Assembly: GCA_030035585.1 (NCBI GenBank)
Contig: CM057465.1
Span: 27,918,001 to 27,982,000, forward strand
Length of the DNA stretch: 64,000 nt
Source of the DNA: Dugong dugon
Taxonomy: Eukaryota > Chordata > Mammalia > Sirenia > Dugongidae
Direction: 5' to 3'
Positions 51,751-62,940 of this stretch are shown here, piece after piece. The translations under genes were made by a program, and so were the position numbers. The notes below the pieces were generated by a model. It was not told where the DNA came from, did no database searches, and saw only the letters and a list, made by a program, of their open reading frames with translations. How positions within the stretch are numbered: position 1 is the first letter of the stretch; each line of letters starts with the position of its first letter.

Positions 51751-52160
51751 GGTCCCAAACTACCCAAATGCCCATTAGCAATAGAATAAATACAGTTAAA
51801 TATTCATACAATGGAAATAATGTATAACAATGAGAATGAACAATCTATGCCTACACTCAATATGGATGAGCCTCAGAAACAATGCTGAACAAAAGAAGTC
51901 AGACACAAAAGAGTACATACTATATACATATGTTTATATAAAGAACAGAAATTTGTACAACTCATCTCTGCTATTAGAATTAGGGGTAATGGTTATACTT
52001 GGGGTGGAGAGAAATGAATGGAATTTTCATGAGAGGAGTTTCTGAGGTGCTGAAAATGTTTCTTGATCTGGGTGCTGCTTATTTTGGAGTGTTCAACTGT
52101 GAAACTTTATTGAGCTGAACATTTACATGCGTTTATTTTTTTAAAAAAGGTGAAATAAAT
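51751..52160 (+). repeat. Old L1, 3' end (right half of the split element)
   Basis: Continues the element at 49291-50056: CCAAACTACCCAAATGCCCA, GGATGAGCCTCAGAAACAAT, ending near TTTACATGCGTTTATTTTTT. Confidence 0.8.
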
Positions 52161-52620
52161 ATTACAGTAAGTCTTCTATTTAACTATTAATACATTAAAA
52201 GAGGGAGAGAATAAATGCCTTTTTTTTCTCCCATTGTCCCTTAAATTTACCATGCCCCTAGATTAAAATTCCAGCAAGCCGTTGAATTTTCTGCTTGCTC
52301 TTAAAAACTGGTGGAGGGGTAGGTGAGCTTCAGGCTTCCAGTTCCAAGCTGAGGGAAGAGAGAAGGCTAAGGACATTTGAAGTTTTTTCACCCAGGACTG
52401 GATATTCTAAATGCTGAGTTGAGACTGTTGATTACATAAAATTTTGCTGGTGCTGGCATAGAGTGGGAAGGGAAACAGGGACAGGAAGAAAACAGTTATG
52501 TAAAGGTACCTTTAATCCTCTTGATAGCCAACGCAGCCAGGAGTTGCTTAGCCATTATCAGACAAAAGTTTAAGTAATAGTGCTGGGTATGGCTCAATTA
52601 GCAGCTGCTCAGACCAAGGT
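52161..52620. other. Short unassigned stretch
   Basis: No gene or repeat identified between the L1 3' end and the RTE copy. Confidence 0.4.
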
Positions 52621-52624
52621 GGTC

Positions 52625-53937
52625 CGACCGAATGCAGAAATTATTGAACAATACCATTAATATCACACGCAAGTAAAACTTTGCTGAAGTTCATTCAAAA
52701 GCTCCTGCAGCAGTATATTGACAGGGAACTGCCAGAAATTCAAGCCGGATTCAGAAGAGAACATGGAACTAGAGATATCATTGCTGACGTCAGATGGATC
52801 CTGGCTGAAAGCAGAGAATACCAGAAAGATGTTTACCTGTGTTTTATTGACTAAGCTAAGGCATTTTACTGTGTGGATCATGAGAAATTATCGATAACAT
52901 TGCAAAGAATAGGAATTCCAGAACACTTAATTGTGCGCATGAGGAACCTGTAAATAGATCAAGAGGCAGTTGTTCAAACAGAACAAGGGGATACTGTGTG
53001 GTTTAAGGTCAGGAATGGTGTGCTTCAGGGTTGTATCTTTCACCATACCTATTGGATCTGAATCTGTACGTTGAGCAAATAATCTGAGAAGCTGGACTAT
53101 ATGAAGAAGAACGGGGCATCAGAATTGGAGGAAGACTCATTAACAACCTCCGTTATGCAGACGACACAACCTTGCTTGCTGAAAGTGAAGAGGACTTGAA
53201 GCACTTACCGATGAAGATCAAAGCCCATAGCCTTCAGTATGTATTACGCCTCAGCATAAAGAAAACAAAAATCCTCACAACTCGACCAATATGTAACATC
53301 ATGATAAACGGAGAAAAGATTGAAGTTGTCAAGGATTTCATTTACTTGGATCCACAATCAACACCCATGGAAGCAGCGTCAGGAAATCAAAAGACACATT
53401 GCATTGGGCAAATCTGCTGCAAAAGACTTCTTTAAGGTGTTGAAAAGCGAAGACGTCACCTTGAAGACTAAGATGCGCCTGACCCAAGCCATGGTATTTT
53501 CAGTTGCATCATATGCATGTGGAAGCTGGACAATGAATAAGGAAAACCAAAGAAGAATTGACACCTTTGAATCGTGGTGTTGGAGAAGAATATTGAATAT
53601 ACCACGGACTGCCAAACAAATGAATAAGTCTGTCCTGGAAGAAATACAACCAGAATGCGCCTTAGAAGCAAGGATGGTGAGACTATGCCTTACATACTTT
53701 GGTTATGTTACCAGGAGGGATCAGTCCCTGGAGAAGGACATCATGCTTGGTAAAGTACACCGTCAGTGAAAAAGAGAAAGACCCTCAACGAGATGGACTG
53801 ACACAGTGGCCGCAACAATGGGCTCATGCATAACAAAAATTGTGATCATGGAGCAGGACCAGGCAGTGTTTTGTTCTGTGGTACACAGGGTCACTATGAG
53901 TCAGAACCGACTTGATGGCACCTAACAATAACAACAA
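52625..53937 (+). mobile_element. RTE (BovB-like) LINE, best-preserved reverse-transcriptase copy in the window
   Basis: Lacks the endonuclease end but holds the reverse transcriptase: a FIDXAKAF-type motif at about 52842-52865 (with an in-frame TAA where related copies have a sense codon), the catalytic YADD in LRYADDTTLLAES at 53149-53187, and a C-terminal region open at 53320-53769 (149 codons) with the RRIDTFESWCWRRIL segment typical of RTE. Ends CTTGATGGCACCTAACAATA. Not active. Confidence 0.92.
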
Positions 53938-53940
53938 CAG

Positions 53941-54243
53941 GCCAAGCGGAACCTGTCCCTTCCTGTCCAGTGTGGCTCAAGCCAGTCAAGCCCAGTTTAC
54001 TAGCCTATATGTCAAAGAAAAAAATGCAATTTATCTTACTGCACCTGTGAGCCGTGATAACCTATGTAGTCCATAATGTTTGTATGCACTTTCTTGTGAG
54101 TGACAGTATAAAAGGTTCTGCTTCCCTTTGTTCTGAGAGCTTGATTTGAGGTATACAGCTCCTTGCCTGCGCGCTTGCAATAAACGCTCTCCCTCCCTCC
54201 TGACGAGAAGCCTTACTGAGCAGGACCTGCTTTGAGTAACACT
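53941..54243 (+). repeat. Class I-like LTR
   Basis: LTR-type features in order: TATAAAAGG (about 54109), GCAATAAACGCTCTCC (about 54177) and CCTTACTGAGCAGGACCTG before the end. It follows the RTE 3' end directly; its exact 5' end is not certain. Confidence 0.65.
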
Positions 54244-54942
54244 ATGGGCGTTGCAGGTATATAAAGCTGGTGTTCTTGGGTGGGTCTGATAGGTGATTAA
54301 AACTGGTGTTAGCTTGTGGGATGCTTTTATGGAGTGTTTGTGGGCAGTTCCCCTTACACCAGCAGATGCATCTCTAGTCCAAGTGGCTGCTTGTATTAAG
54401 ATGGAGCTAGAACCATTTTCTTAAAATCATTGTCTCCTCAGGGCAGCCCTTCACCCAGCCCATTTCCTGAAGTTGTTTTTTCTCCTTAGAACTTCCTTGA
54501 AAAGAAACAGCCACTGGCTAACCAGAATCTGCTGAAACAGGTCCTGCCCTCCATCTTGGCACTCCAGATAACCTTTAGCTCATTAACTGCTTCATGCATG
54601 GTAAATTCTCCACCTCTGGGTAGAGGGCTGACATGCTAATGAACAAAAATGGCTAACTTCCCCTTACACAGGGAATCGAACCCAGGCCCTGAAAATGCTT
54701 ACTCATTCTGGAATGCTCTGTGCCAGTGTGCACATCGTCTTGTATTTTGTAATTGGCCTTGCCTATGTAAAGCAGCCTCAACAAGCTGCCTGGGAGCAGT
54801 CTTGAAAGCACTTAGACCTGAGTGTTTCCTTGCCTGGCCAACAAATTAAGTTGCCTTTCTTTCTCCCCAACTTGGTCTCTGTCTTTTGGCCCCGACGGAG
54901 TCACACTGAGCAGAACCTGGAGTTCCCAACAACGGTATCAGT
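54244..54942 (+). repeat. Probable second class I-like LTR
   Basis: CCAACAAATTAAGTTGCC, TTGGTCTCTGTCTTTTGG and a final GAGCAGAACCTGGAGTTC resemble an LTR R/U5 end. The left boundary is unclear (a plausible start is TGAAACAGGTCCTGCC near 54532). Confidence 0.5.
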
Positions 54943-54953
54943 TATCTTTTAAT

Positions 54954-55166
54954 ACAAAAAAAACAAAACTCACTGCTGTCGAATCAATTCTGACTGATGG
55001 CAACCTCATGTGTTACAGAATAGAACTGCTCCGTAAGATTTTCTTGACTGTAATCTTTACAGAAGCAGATCACCAGGCCTTTCTTCTGTGGTGCCACTGG
55101 GTGGGTTCAGACCACCAACCTTTAGGTTACTAGCTGAGTGTAAACCATTTGCTCCACCCAGAGACT
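54954..55166 (-). repeat. tRNA-like SINE
   Basis: AACTCACTGCTGTCGAATCA at the tail side, TTTACAGAAGCAGATCACCA body, head side TTTGCTCCACCCAGAGAC. Confidence 0.88.
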
Positions 55167-55740
55167 GAAATCTGTTAATGCAAACCACCCCAAAATTTAA
55201 TGGCTTAAAGCAAAAAAAAAATTTATTTGCTCACAATTTTATGGTTGTCAATTTGGGTAGGGCTCAGTGGGGCAATTCTATTTCATGTGGCATCAGCTTG
55301 GCTCATTCACTTTGGTGTTTGCTATCAGTTGACAGGTCAGCTGAGGACTGCAGGTCCTGGATGGCCCCATTCATACGTCTGGCAGTTGATACTGGCCGTT
55401 GAGTGGGGCTCTCCATGTAGCCTGCCGTTCTCTAGTAGGCTAGACCAAGCTTCTTTACCTAGTGACCTAACTGTTCTAAGAAAGCAAAAGCAGAAGCTGC
55501 AAGTTATCTTAAGACCTAGCCTCAGAAGTCTCACAATGTCAGTTCTGTTGCAATTATTGATCAAAAAAATTTACAAGGCCAGCACAGATTCAAAGGATGG
55601 GGAAATTATCCACCTCTTCATATGAAGAGTATCAAAGTTACATTGCAAAGGGGAAAGGTAGCAAAAAAGTGTGATGTGTTGGGACCATTGTAGTAACAAT
55701 CTACCACTCTGCTTACTTCCTTAGCTTCTGAGTATTTAGC
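55167..55740. repeat. Old interspersed repeat, family not resolved
   Basis: AACCACCCCAAAATTTAATG, GCTTAAAGC, GGGTAGGGCTCAGTGGGGC and the tail AACAATCTACCA belong to a common old mammalian repeat that I recognise in style but cannot name safely. The frames over it are not genes. Confidence 0.55.
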
Positions 55741-56348
55741 CTCTTTCTGTTAGATCTCACCACTCAGGCAGCCCTACTGGACAAAATTCAAAACAGCTCA
55801 TGATAGGGCCCCTCCAGGTGACCTATATAATCTCCACAGAAAAAAAATCTGCACTTTGACAACCCTAGGAGTACTAGCCCATCTCAGTACAGCAGCATCT
55901 TTCTGGCTTCACCATCAAAGGGGTAGTGATGCATTTTCAGGATATAGTCTGCTTTAACTTTCTCAGGCATGAGTCAGGCACCAGTCATCTTTCTCTCCCA
56001 GCTAAAGAAAACACTCTACATAGGTCCACTTGAAGCCATCTCATAGGCTTGGGATTGGAAGGTGGCAATTTCCTACCCCTCCCCAAAAGGGTAAAGGACT
56101 CATGGCCCAACTTGCACTCCCTCTAAAGAAACTCTTCACTAGTCTACTCATAAAGCATTTTTTTCCTCTGGCCTCATTTTATAATTCTGATCTGGCTGAG
56201 GAGTTCAGGAGTTGTATAACAGGTTCTCTAAACCATTCCCTTTGTGACTTCTTCATGGAGGGATATATGTCTCACCCTCACTTCAGTCTCCTGATGTCTA
56301 CCATACCAACGTCTCCATTAAAATTAGACAGGAAGGGTCAATGTCATC
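55741..56348. other. Unassigned stretch before an MLT1-like LTR
   Basis: No gene. A plus-strand frame here (56030-56476) runs into the following LTR and is not credible. Confidence 0.4.
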
Positions 56349-56722
56349 TGTTAGGGATTGAATTGTGTCCCCCAAAAAGACATGTTGAAATCTTAACACC
56401 TGTACCTGTAAATGTGACCTTGTTTGGAAATAGGGTCTTTGAGATTTTATCTCAAAGTAAACATGAGGTCATATAGGGTGGGTCCTAATCCCGTATGAGT
56501 GGTGCTTTATAAAAGAGGAGATCAGACAGATAGAGATGGGGGAAGACACCATGTGAAGATGTATCTATGAGTTAAGGAACACTAAGGATTGCAGGGAGCC
56601 ACCAAAAGCTAGGAAAGAGGAATGGAACAGTTCCTATCTCAGAGCCCTCAGAAGGAATCAACATGGCTGATACCCTGATTGGGACTTCTAGCCTTTTGTT
56701 ATGGCAGTCCTAGAAAACTAAA
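56349..56722 (+). repeat. MLT1-like LTR (ERVL-MaLR), worn
   Basis: TGTTAGGGATTGAATTGTGT, AATGTGACCTTGTTTGGAAA and AGGGTGGGTCCTAATCC, ending GGCAGTCCTAGAAAACTA. The segment near the end with the AATAAA is missing. Confidence 0.8.
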
Positions 56723-56964
56723 ACCCCATCCTAACAACTTATGTGTTATCACTATTGACAGATGTTGTGATGTGTATAGGAAGGTTATAACAAAGTGCAA
56801 TAGGAATTCTGCAGCCAAGTGACTGGGTGACCTAGGAAATCCTGGCAGAGAATTTTAAGTTGTGTATTAAAAGACAAGTAAAATTTACCAGTTAATGTTG
56901 TTGGAATTCCCACTCAGGGGACAGGAACAGGACACCCAAAGACTGAATTGCAAAGGGGCATGCA

Positions 56965-57511
56965 TGTCTTAGGCTGTGTTCTCTAGAGAAGCAAAACCAG
57001 TAAAGCATATAAATATATAGAGAGATTTGTATCAAGGAAATGCTCAAGCAGTTGTAGAGACTGGAATGTCCCAAGTCCGTGGATAAGGCTGGAGGTTTCT
57101 CCTGATTCATCTAGCTGCAGGGGCTGGCGAACCCAAGATCAGGAGGTCAGAGAGCAGGGCTGTGGCTCGCAGGCTGCAAAGATCAGTGAATCCCAAGATC
57201 ATTAGGCAAGGCCGTAGGTAAGCTGCTAGCTCAAGTTCCAAGAACTGGAGGTCAGACGAACAGGAGCCAGCTGCAGGATCCAGAGTGAGCAAAAGCCCCT
57301 GAGCCTTGCCAGAATGTCCACTTATGTTCAATGCAGGCCACACGCCCAAGGAAACTCCCTTTCAACTGATTGGCTACTCACAGCAGATCCCATGATGAGG
57401 GTGATCACATTATATCAGATCTCAACATGGAAGTGATCACAATATCATACAACTGCCAAACCACTGAGAATCATGGCCCAGCCAAGTTGACACACAATCT
57501 TAACCATCACA
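56965..57511 (-). repeat. 3' LTR of ERVL-like provirus copy 2
   Basis: Plus strand begins TGTCTTAGGCTGTGTTCTC and ends ACCATCACA; same family as the copy 1 LTRs. A polypurine tract (minus strand AAGGGGTGG) lies at about 57516-57524. Confidence 0.85.
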
Positions 57512-59200
57512 GTCCACCCCTTGTCAACAAGGCACCTATACGCATCTCCTTAAACCATACATAATCTCTGAATAAAGACAATTATAAAGTCATAATTGTG
57601 TCTAAAATGATACAACCAACACACATACAACCGAAAATGCACTAGACCTGTTTATATCTTATATTTTATAAGTGAAGAAAACAAAAATATCTGATGCACA
57701 TATACAAAGCAGAAGTACTTGTACAATTACAGTCCTCGTTTCTGCAACTGGTCATGTGGCCGTAACCTGTATTTAGAAATACTTTCTTCCACTACCCATT
57801 CTATATTCCCTTTGCCCTCAGCAAGCAACTCAGCTGGTTGTGGTTCTTTGTCTGATAGGGTAACCCGAACCTTCATTCCTGAAGGGTCTTGGCAGTTAGT
57901 AGTCATGTTAGAACTGGGTTGCCGTAGTTTTCCATTGACTTAAATCACATGGCACGGTAGTACTAAAAGACGCTGTCATGGATTGAGTTGTGTCCCTCAA
58001 AAATATCTGTCAACTTAGCTAGGTTATGATTCCCAGTATTGTATGATTATCTACCATTTTGTCATCTGACATAATTTTCCTATGTGTTGTAAATCCTATC
58101 ACTATGATGTTAATGAGATGGATTAGCAACTGTTATATAAACGAGATCTACAGTATTAGAGAGTGTCTTAAGCAAATCTCTTTTGAGATATAAAACAGAG
58201 AAGGAAGCAGAGAGAGAGGGGAACCTCATACCACCAAGAAAGCAGTGCCAGGAGCAGAGCGTGTCCTTTGGATTTGAGGTTCCTGTGCGGAGAAGCTCCC
58301 AGACCAAGGGATGATTGATGACAGGAACTTCCTCCAGAGCTGACAGAGAGAGGGGGCCTTCCCCTGGAGCTGGCACCCTGAATTCAGAGTTCTATCCCCC
58401 TAGACTGTGAAAGAATAAACTTCTCTTCCTTAAAACTATCTATTTGTGATATTTCTGTTAGAGCAGTACTAGATGACTAAGACAGATGCCCTAAGGGATC
58501 TACTACATTCCAGACATACTCTTCTTTACCTCCATTATGTAATATCAGTCTGATTTCCTCTTGGTAATCAGGATCAATCACACCATCCACATGGTATCTC
58601 CTTTCTTTGTTGATCCAGAGGCATAAGGAGCCCAAAGTGGCCAAGTGGCATTCTAAGCTTCTAGTTCAATGGAAGCAGTGATGTGTCCCCAGGTGAGAGC
58701 ATTCCTTCATTTGGAGCTAAGACCCCTAGACCTGCAGAGCATAAGGTCACAGGGACAGGAAGCAAAAATCTTGAGAGTGGGTCACTAGGAGTAATACAGA
58801 GTGGTCCCATTCCCATTTCCACCCCTTGATTCCTGGACCCATAAATCCTGGCTATGGGAGAAAGAGCACCATGTGTTGGACGCTGGTTTAGAGCATATAC
58901 AGCCTCCTGGAGAACATTGCTCCAACCCTGCAAGGTATTGCCACCTAGCTGGCACCATAATTGTATCTTTACAGGGCATTCCATTGTTCTATCAAGCCAG
59001 CTGCTTCAGGATGATAGGGAACATGTTAAGACCAGTGAATTCCATGAGCATGGGCCCATTGCCACACTTCATTTGCTGTGAAGTGAGTCCTTTGATCTGA
59101 GGCAATGCTGTGTGGGATACCATGATGGTGGATAAGGCATTCTGTAAGTCCATGGATGGTAGTTTTGGCAGAAGCATTGTGTGCAGGGAAGGCAAATCCT
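57512..59200 (-). pseudogene. ERVL-like copy 2: integrase end and dUTPase remnant, broken by an LTR
   Basis: Minus strand. The integrase core end is visible at about 59040-59120 (an SDQ-containing segment), followed by the integrase C-terminal part in frame 58984-58661, which also enters the dUTPase start. The dUTPase body is split by a complete LTR at 57974-58484. No env is seen between dUTPase and the LTR. Frameshifts and stops throughout. Confidence 0.78.
57974..58484 (+). repeat. Solo LTR inserted in ERV copy 2
   Basis: Begins TGTCATGGATTGAGTTGTG and ends GACTAAGACA, flanked by GACGC (57969-57973) and GATGC (58485-58489). The empty site is visible in copy 1 near 681 (GAGATGTCCTAAGGGATC). 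Confidence 0.9.
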
Positions 59201-59468
59201 ATCTAGAGTAAGTGTCTATTCCAGTAAGAACAAAACGCTGCCCTTTCCATGATGGAAGTTGTCCAATGTAATCAATTTGTCACCAGGTTGCTGGCTGATC
59301 ATCTCGAGGGATGGTGCCATAGTGGGGACTCAGTGTTGGTCTCTGATGGTGGCAGATTGGGCACTCAGCAGTGACTATAGCCAAGTCGGCCTTGGTGAGT
59401 GGAAATCCATGTTGCTGAGCCCGTGCATAACCCCTATCCCTGCCACCATGGCCACTTTGTTCATGAGC

Positions 59469-59897
59469 TCATTGAGCAATGACAGGAGTAGCTGGGGAAA
59501 GAGGATGACTGTTTTCCACAGAACATGTCATCCTATCTACATGATTGTTAAAATCCTTCTCGGCTGAGGTCACCCTTTGGTGAGCATTCACATGAGACAC
59601 AAATATCTTCACTTCTTTGGCCCATTCAGAGATGTCTATACACATACCTTTTCCCCATAAAGCCTTGTCTCCAATTTTCCAATCATGTTCCTTCCAAGTC
59701 TCTGACCGTCCAGCCAAACCATTAGCCATAGCCCATGAATTGGTATACAGTTGCACATCTGGCCATTTCTCCTTCCAAGTAAAATGAACAACCAGGTGCA
59801 CCGCTTGAAGTTCTGCCCATTGGGAGGATTTCTCTTCACCATTATCCTTCAGGGATGTCCCAGAAAGGGACTGTAGTGCTCTGCTGTACACTTTCAA
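59469..59897 (-). pseudogene. ERVL-like copy 2: RNase H domain, open for 142 codons
   Basis: The longest retroviral frame in the window. It holds the QWAEL segment with the RNase H glutamate, the YTNSWA segment where an aspartate is usual in place of N, and HVNAHQ near the domain end. The Asn in place of the expected Asp suggests loss of a catalytic residue. It then enters the integrase start. Not functional. Confidence 0.8.
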
Positions 59898-60347
59898 ATG
59901 GTGTCAGCGTATCATGCAGAACTATCTGTAAACCAGGCATGAGTTTTCTGTTCTTTAGTCAACTGATCATAAAGAACTTCCCATAAGGCCATAGATGCAG
60001 ACTAGGAGAGGGAAGGTAATGTGTCAGGAGTACAGACTATGGCATTTGGGCCACTTCTTCATGCAACTTGTGTCTTTAGGTCCTGCTCAGGCCTGATCTC
60101 ATATATACCACTTCCACTTAATGATTGAGTGCTGCTGTGCATATCCAACTTTATGACTCTGTGTGTCAGACAACAACCAGTTTGTGATGGGCAGCTCAGG
60201 CCATATGGTGAGTTGGTGTCCCATGGTTAAGTGTTCAGTCTCTACTAAGGCCCAGTAACAAGCCAAAACTGTATCTCAAAAGCAGAGTAGTTATCTGCAG
60301 ATGATGGCAGGGCTTTGCTCCAAAACCCTAAGGGTCTGTGCTGTGAT

Positions 60348-61150
60348 TCACCAATAGGGCCTGTCAAAGACTCCAAACAGCCTTTCTATCTGCCACTGAC
60401 ACTTCAAGGCACCATCAGCGAGATCAAGGGGCAGAGCAGTTTGCACAGCAGCGTGAACCTGTTTCAGAGCCTTCTCTTGTTCTGGGCCCCAAGCAAAACT
60501 AGCAGCTTTTGAGTCACTTGATAAATAGGCTGGAGTAGCACACCCAAGTAAAGGATATGCTGCCTCCAAAATCCAAAGAGGCCCACTAGGCATTGTGCCT
60601 CCTTTTTAGTTGTGGGAGGAGCCAGATGCAAAAACTTATCCTTCACTTTAGAAGGAATATCTTGACATGCCCTGCACCACTGGACCCTAGAAATTTCACT
60701 GAGGTGGAAGGCACTTGAATTTTTGTGGAATTAATTTCCCACCCTCTAGCACACAAATGTTTCACCAATAAGTCCAGAGTCATTGACACTTCTTCCTTAC
60801 TAGGTCCAATCAGCATAATGTCATCAATGTAATGGACCAATGTGACGTCTTGTGGAAAGGAAAGGCAATCAAGATCCCTGTGGACTAAATTATGACATAG
60901 GGCTGGGGTGTTGATGTAGCTCTGAAGTATGCAACTGAAGGTGTATTGCTGGCCTTGCCAGCTAAAGACAAACTGCTTCTGATGGTCCTTCGAAACGTGT
61001 ATGGAGAATAAGGCATTAGCCAGATCAATAGCTACATACCAGGTTCCAGGAGATGTATTAATTTGCTCAAGCAATGAAACCACATCTGGAACAGCAGCTG
61101 CAATTGGAGTCACCACCTGGTTAAGTTTTCAATAATCCACTGTCATTCTC
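60348..61150 (-). pseudogene. ERVL-like copy 2: reverse transcriptase remnant
   Basis: Minus-strand frames 61116-60643, 60646-60464 and 60593-60348 carry consecutive pieces: an early AIDLANALFS segment, the catalytic HYIDDIML motif (about 60810-60840), then the thumb/connection part (TTKKEAQ.LVGLFGFW). The domain is spread over at least three frames. Confidence 0.85.
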
Positions 61151-61625
61151 CAAGACCCATCTGTTTTTTGCACAGGTCAAGTAGGCGAGTTGAATGGGGA
61201 TGTGGTGGGAATCACTACCCCTGCATCTTTCAAGTTCTTGATTGTAGTAGTAATCTTTGCAATCTCTCCAGGAATGTGGTATTGCTTTTGGTTTACTGTT
61301 TTCCTAGGTAGGGGTAATTCTAAAGATTTCTGCTTGGCTTTTCCTACCATAATAGCCCTTACTCCATTTTTCAGGGATCCAACATGGGGATTCTGCCAGT
61401 TGCCCAGTATATCTATTCCAATTATGCATTCTGAAACTTGGGAAATCACTACAGAATAGGTTTGGGGAACCACTTGACCTACCATGAAACTGACATGAGA
61501 TAAGACTCCATTAACAACCTAAACTCCATATGTTCCCACTCTTACTAGTGGGCTACAATGATGTTTTGGATCTCCTGGAATTAGTGTCAGTTCAGAGCCA
61601 GTATCCAGTAATCCCCCAAAAGTCT
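61151..61625 (-). pseudogene. ERVL-like copy 2: protease remnant
   Basis: An LDTGSE active-site motif is encoded at 61591-61608 on the minus strand; frame 61485-61177 continues the protease and the linker into reverse transcriptase. Stops separate the pieces. Confidence 0.75.
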
Positions 61626-62515
61626 GATTATTTCCTTTTCCCCAGTGAACACTCTCGTAAAAGGCTGTAGATCACTTTGGGGAAGGCTGGGAGAAAGATC
61701 AACAGAGTAAGATTTTGGCAGTATATTGGAGTCCTTCCTCAAGGGGAACCGGCCTCCCTTCATTCAAAGGGTTGTGGGTTTGAAACTTGTTGAAGTCTGG
61801 AAATTGATTGATGGGCCATGACTCTCTATTCTGGCAATTCAAGTTAGACTGCTGTTCACTTGAGCTACAATTCATGTGTTTGTACAGATCAAGTAAATAT
61901 TTGGTAGATTTCCTGTCTATTTCACCCCTAGAGACACTATGACTAAGTAGCGAATGCCATAAGTCCATATGAGTCAGACTATTCTGATTACTGCTTTGAC
62001 TCTACTGTCTATTATGGTAACCACGCCCACCTTGTCATTGTAGATTGCGTGCTGCCACTTGGCCCCTACTACCATCAGGTCCAATCAGTCCCTGTCAGAT
62101 CTGACTTACCTAAAATCGCAATCATGGCAGTCTTCAAGGATACTGGTGCTCCCTTCACAAATTTGTTCCTCACAGCTGTGGTAAAAGATGTGTCCTCTGG
62201 GCACTCCATGTGTGGGTCTGTGGGTCTATCCTGATAAATCCACTCTAGCATGCCAATTTCCCTAAGCCTTTAGATACCTTCTTCTACAGTTTACCAAGGC
62301 AAGTCTGGTACTTCAACTTGATTTAGTGTAGGCCACTGTGTAGTCCATGCTTCAGTGACCCAACCAAATAAACTATTAGATCCTTTCCTAACTTCTCGAG
62401 CTGAAACACTGAATGAAGAATCTGTGTTTAGTGGGCCCATATCAATAAACTCAGACTGATCCATCTTTATGTTCCTTGCACCCTTATCCCATACCCTTAA
62501 TAGCCATTTCCACCC
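61626..62515 (-). pseudogene. ERVL-like copy 2: gag-side remnant
   Basis: Matches copy 1 at 1830-3110. Frames 61968-61699 and 62521-62291 are open but hold no diagnostic gag motif. It ends where a truncated LTR begins; no 5' LTR or primer-binding site of copy 2 is seen in the window. Confidence 0.65.
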
Positions 62516-62820
62516 TGTCATGGTTTGAATTATGTCCCCCCAAAAATGTGTGTATCAGTTTGGCTGGGCCATGATTCCCAGAATTGTGTGGTTGGCCTCC
62601 ATTTTGTGATTGTAATTTTATGTTAAAGAGGATTAGGGTGGGATTGTAACACCACCTTTACCCAGGTCACATCCCTGATCCAATGTAAAGGGAGTTTCCC
62701 TGGGGTGTGGCCTGCACCACCTTTTATCTCTCAAGAGATAAAAGGAAAGGGAAGCAAGCAGAGAAGTGGGGACCTCATACCATCAAGAAAGCAGTGCCCG
62801 GAGCAGAGTGCGTCCTGTGT
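62516..62820 (+). repeat. Truncated LTR of the TGT.ATGG family
   Basis: Begins TGTCATGGTTTGAATTATG and continues to GGAGCAGAGTGCGTCCTGTG, where the LTR breaks off. Confidence 0.8.
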
Positions 62821-62940
62821 TGCTGTCAGATACCCATAGGTGTATACCTCCTAAATTAAAACTTTCTCACTCTTTCTGACTTGGAGTATGTTTCGTTGGC
62901 TCGACTGCTCCAGGGCACGGACCCTATTTGGGTAACACAG
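62821..62940 (+). repeat. Class I-like LTR 3' end fragment
   Basis: AATTAAAACTTTCTCACTC and GACCCTATTTGGGTAACA resemble an LTR R/U5 end like those at 53941-54942. Confidence 0.45.

Noticed and set aside
53320..53769. A 149-codon open frame taken at first as a possible gene
   Set aside because: It is the C-terminal part of an RTE LINE; the same sequence occurs in the copies at 22380-22860 and 29150-29640.
54649..54720. A tRNA-like GGAATCGAACCC segment
   Set aside because: Only a T-arm-like stretch is present, with no cloverleaf around it, inside a probable LTR.
55227..55625. A 132-codon plus-strand frame
   Set aside because: It lies entirely over an old interspersed repeat.
56030..56476. 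A 148-codon plus-strand frame
   Set aside because: Its second half is the MLT1-like LTR read through, and its first half shows no domain.
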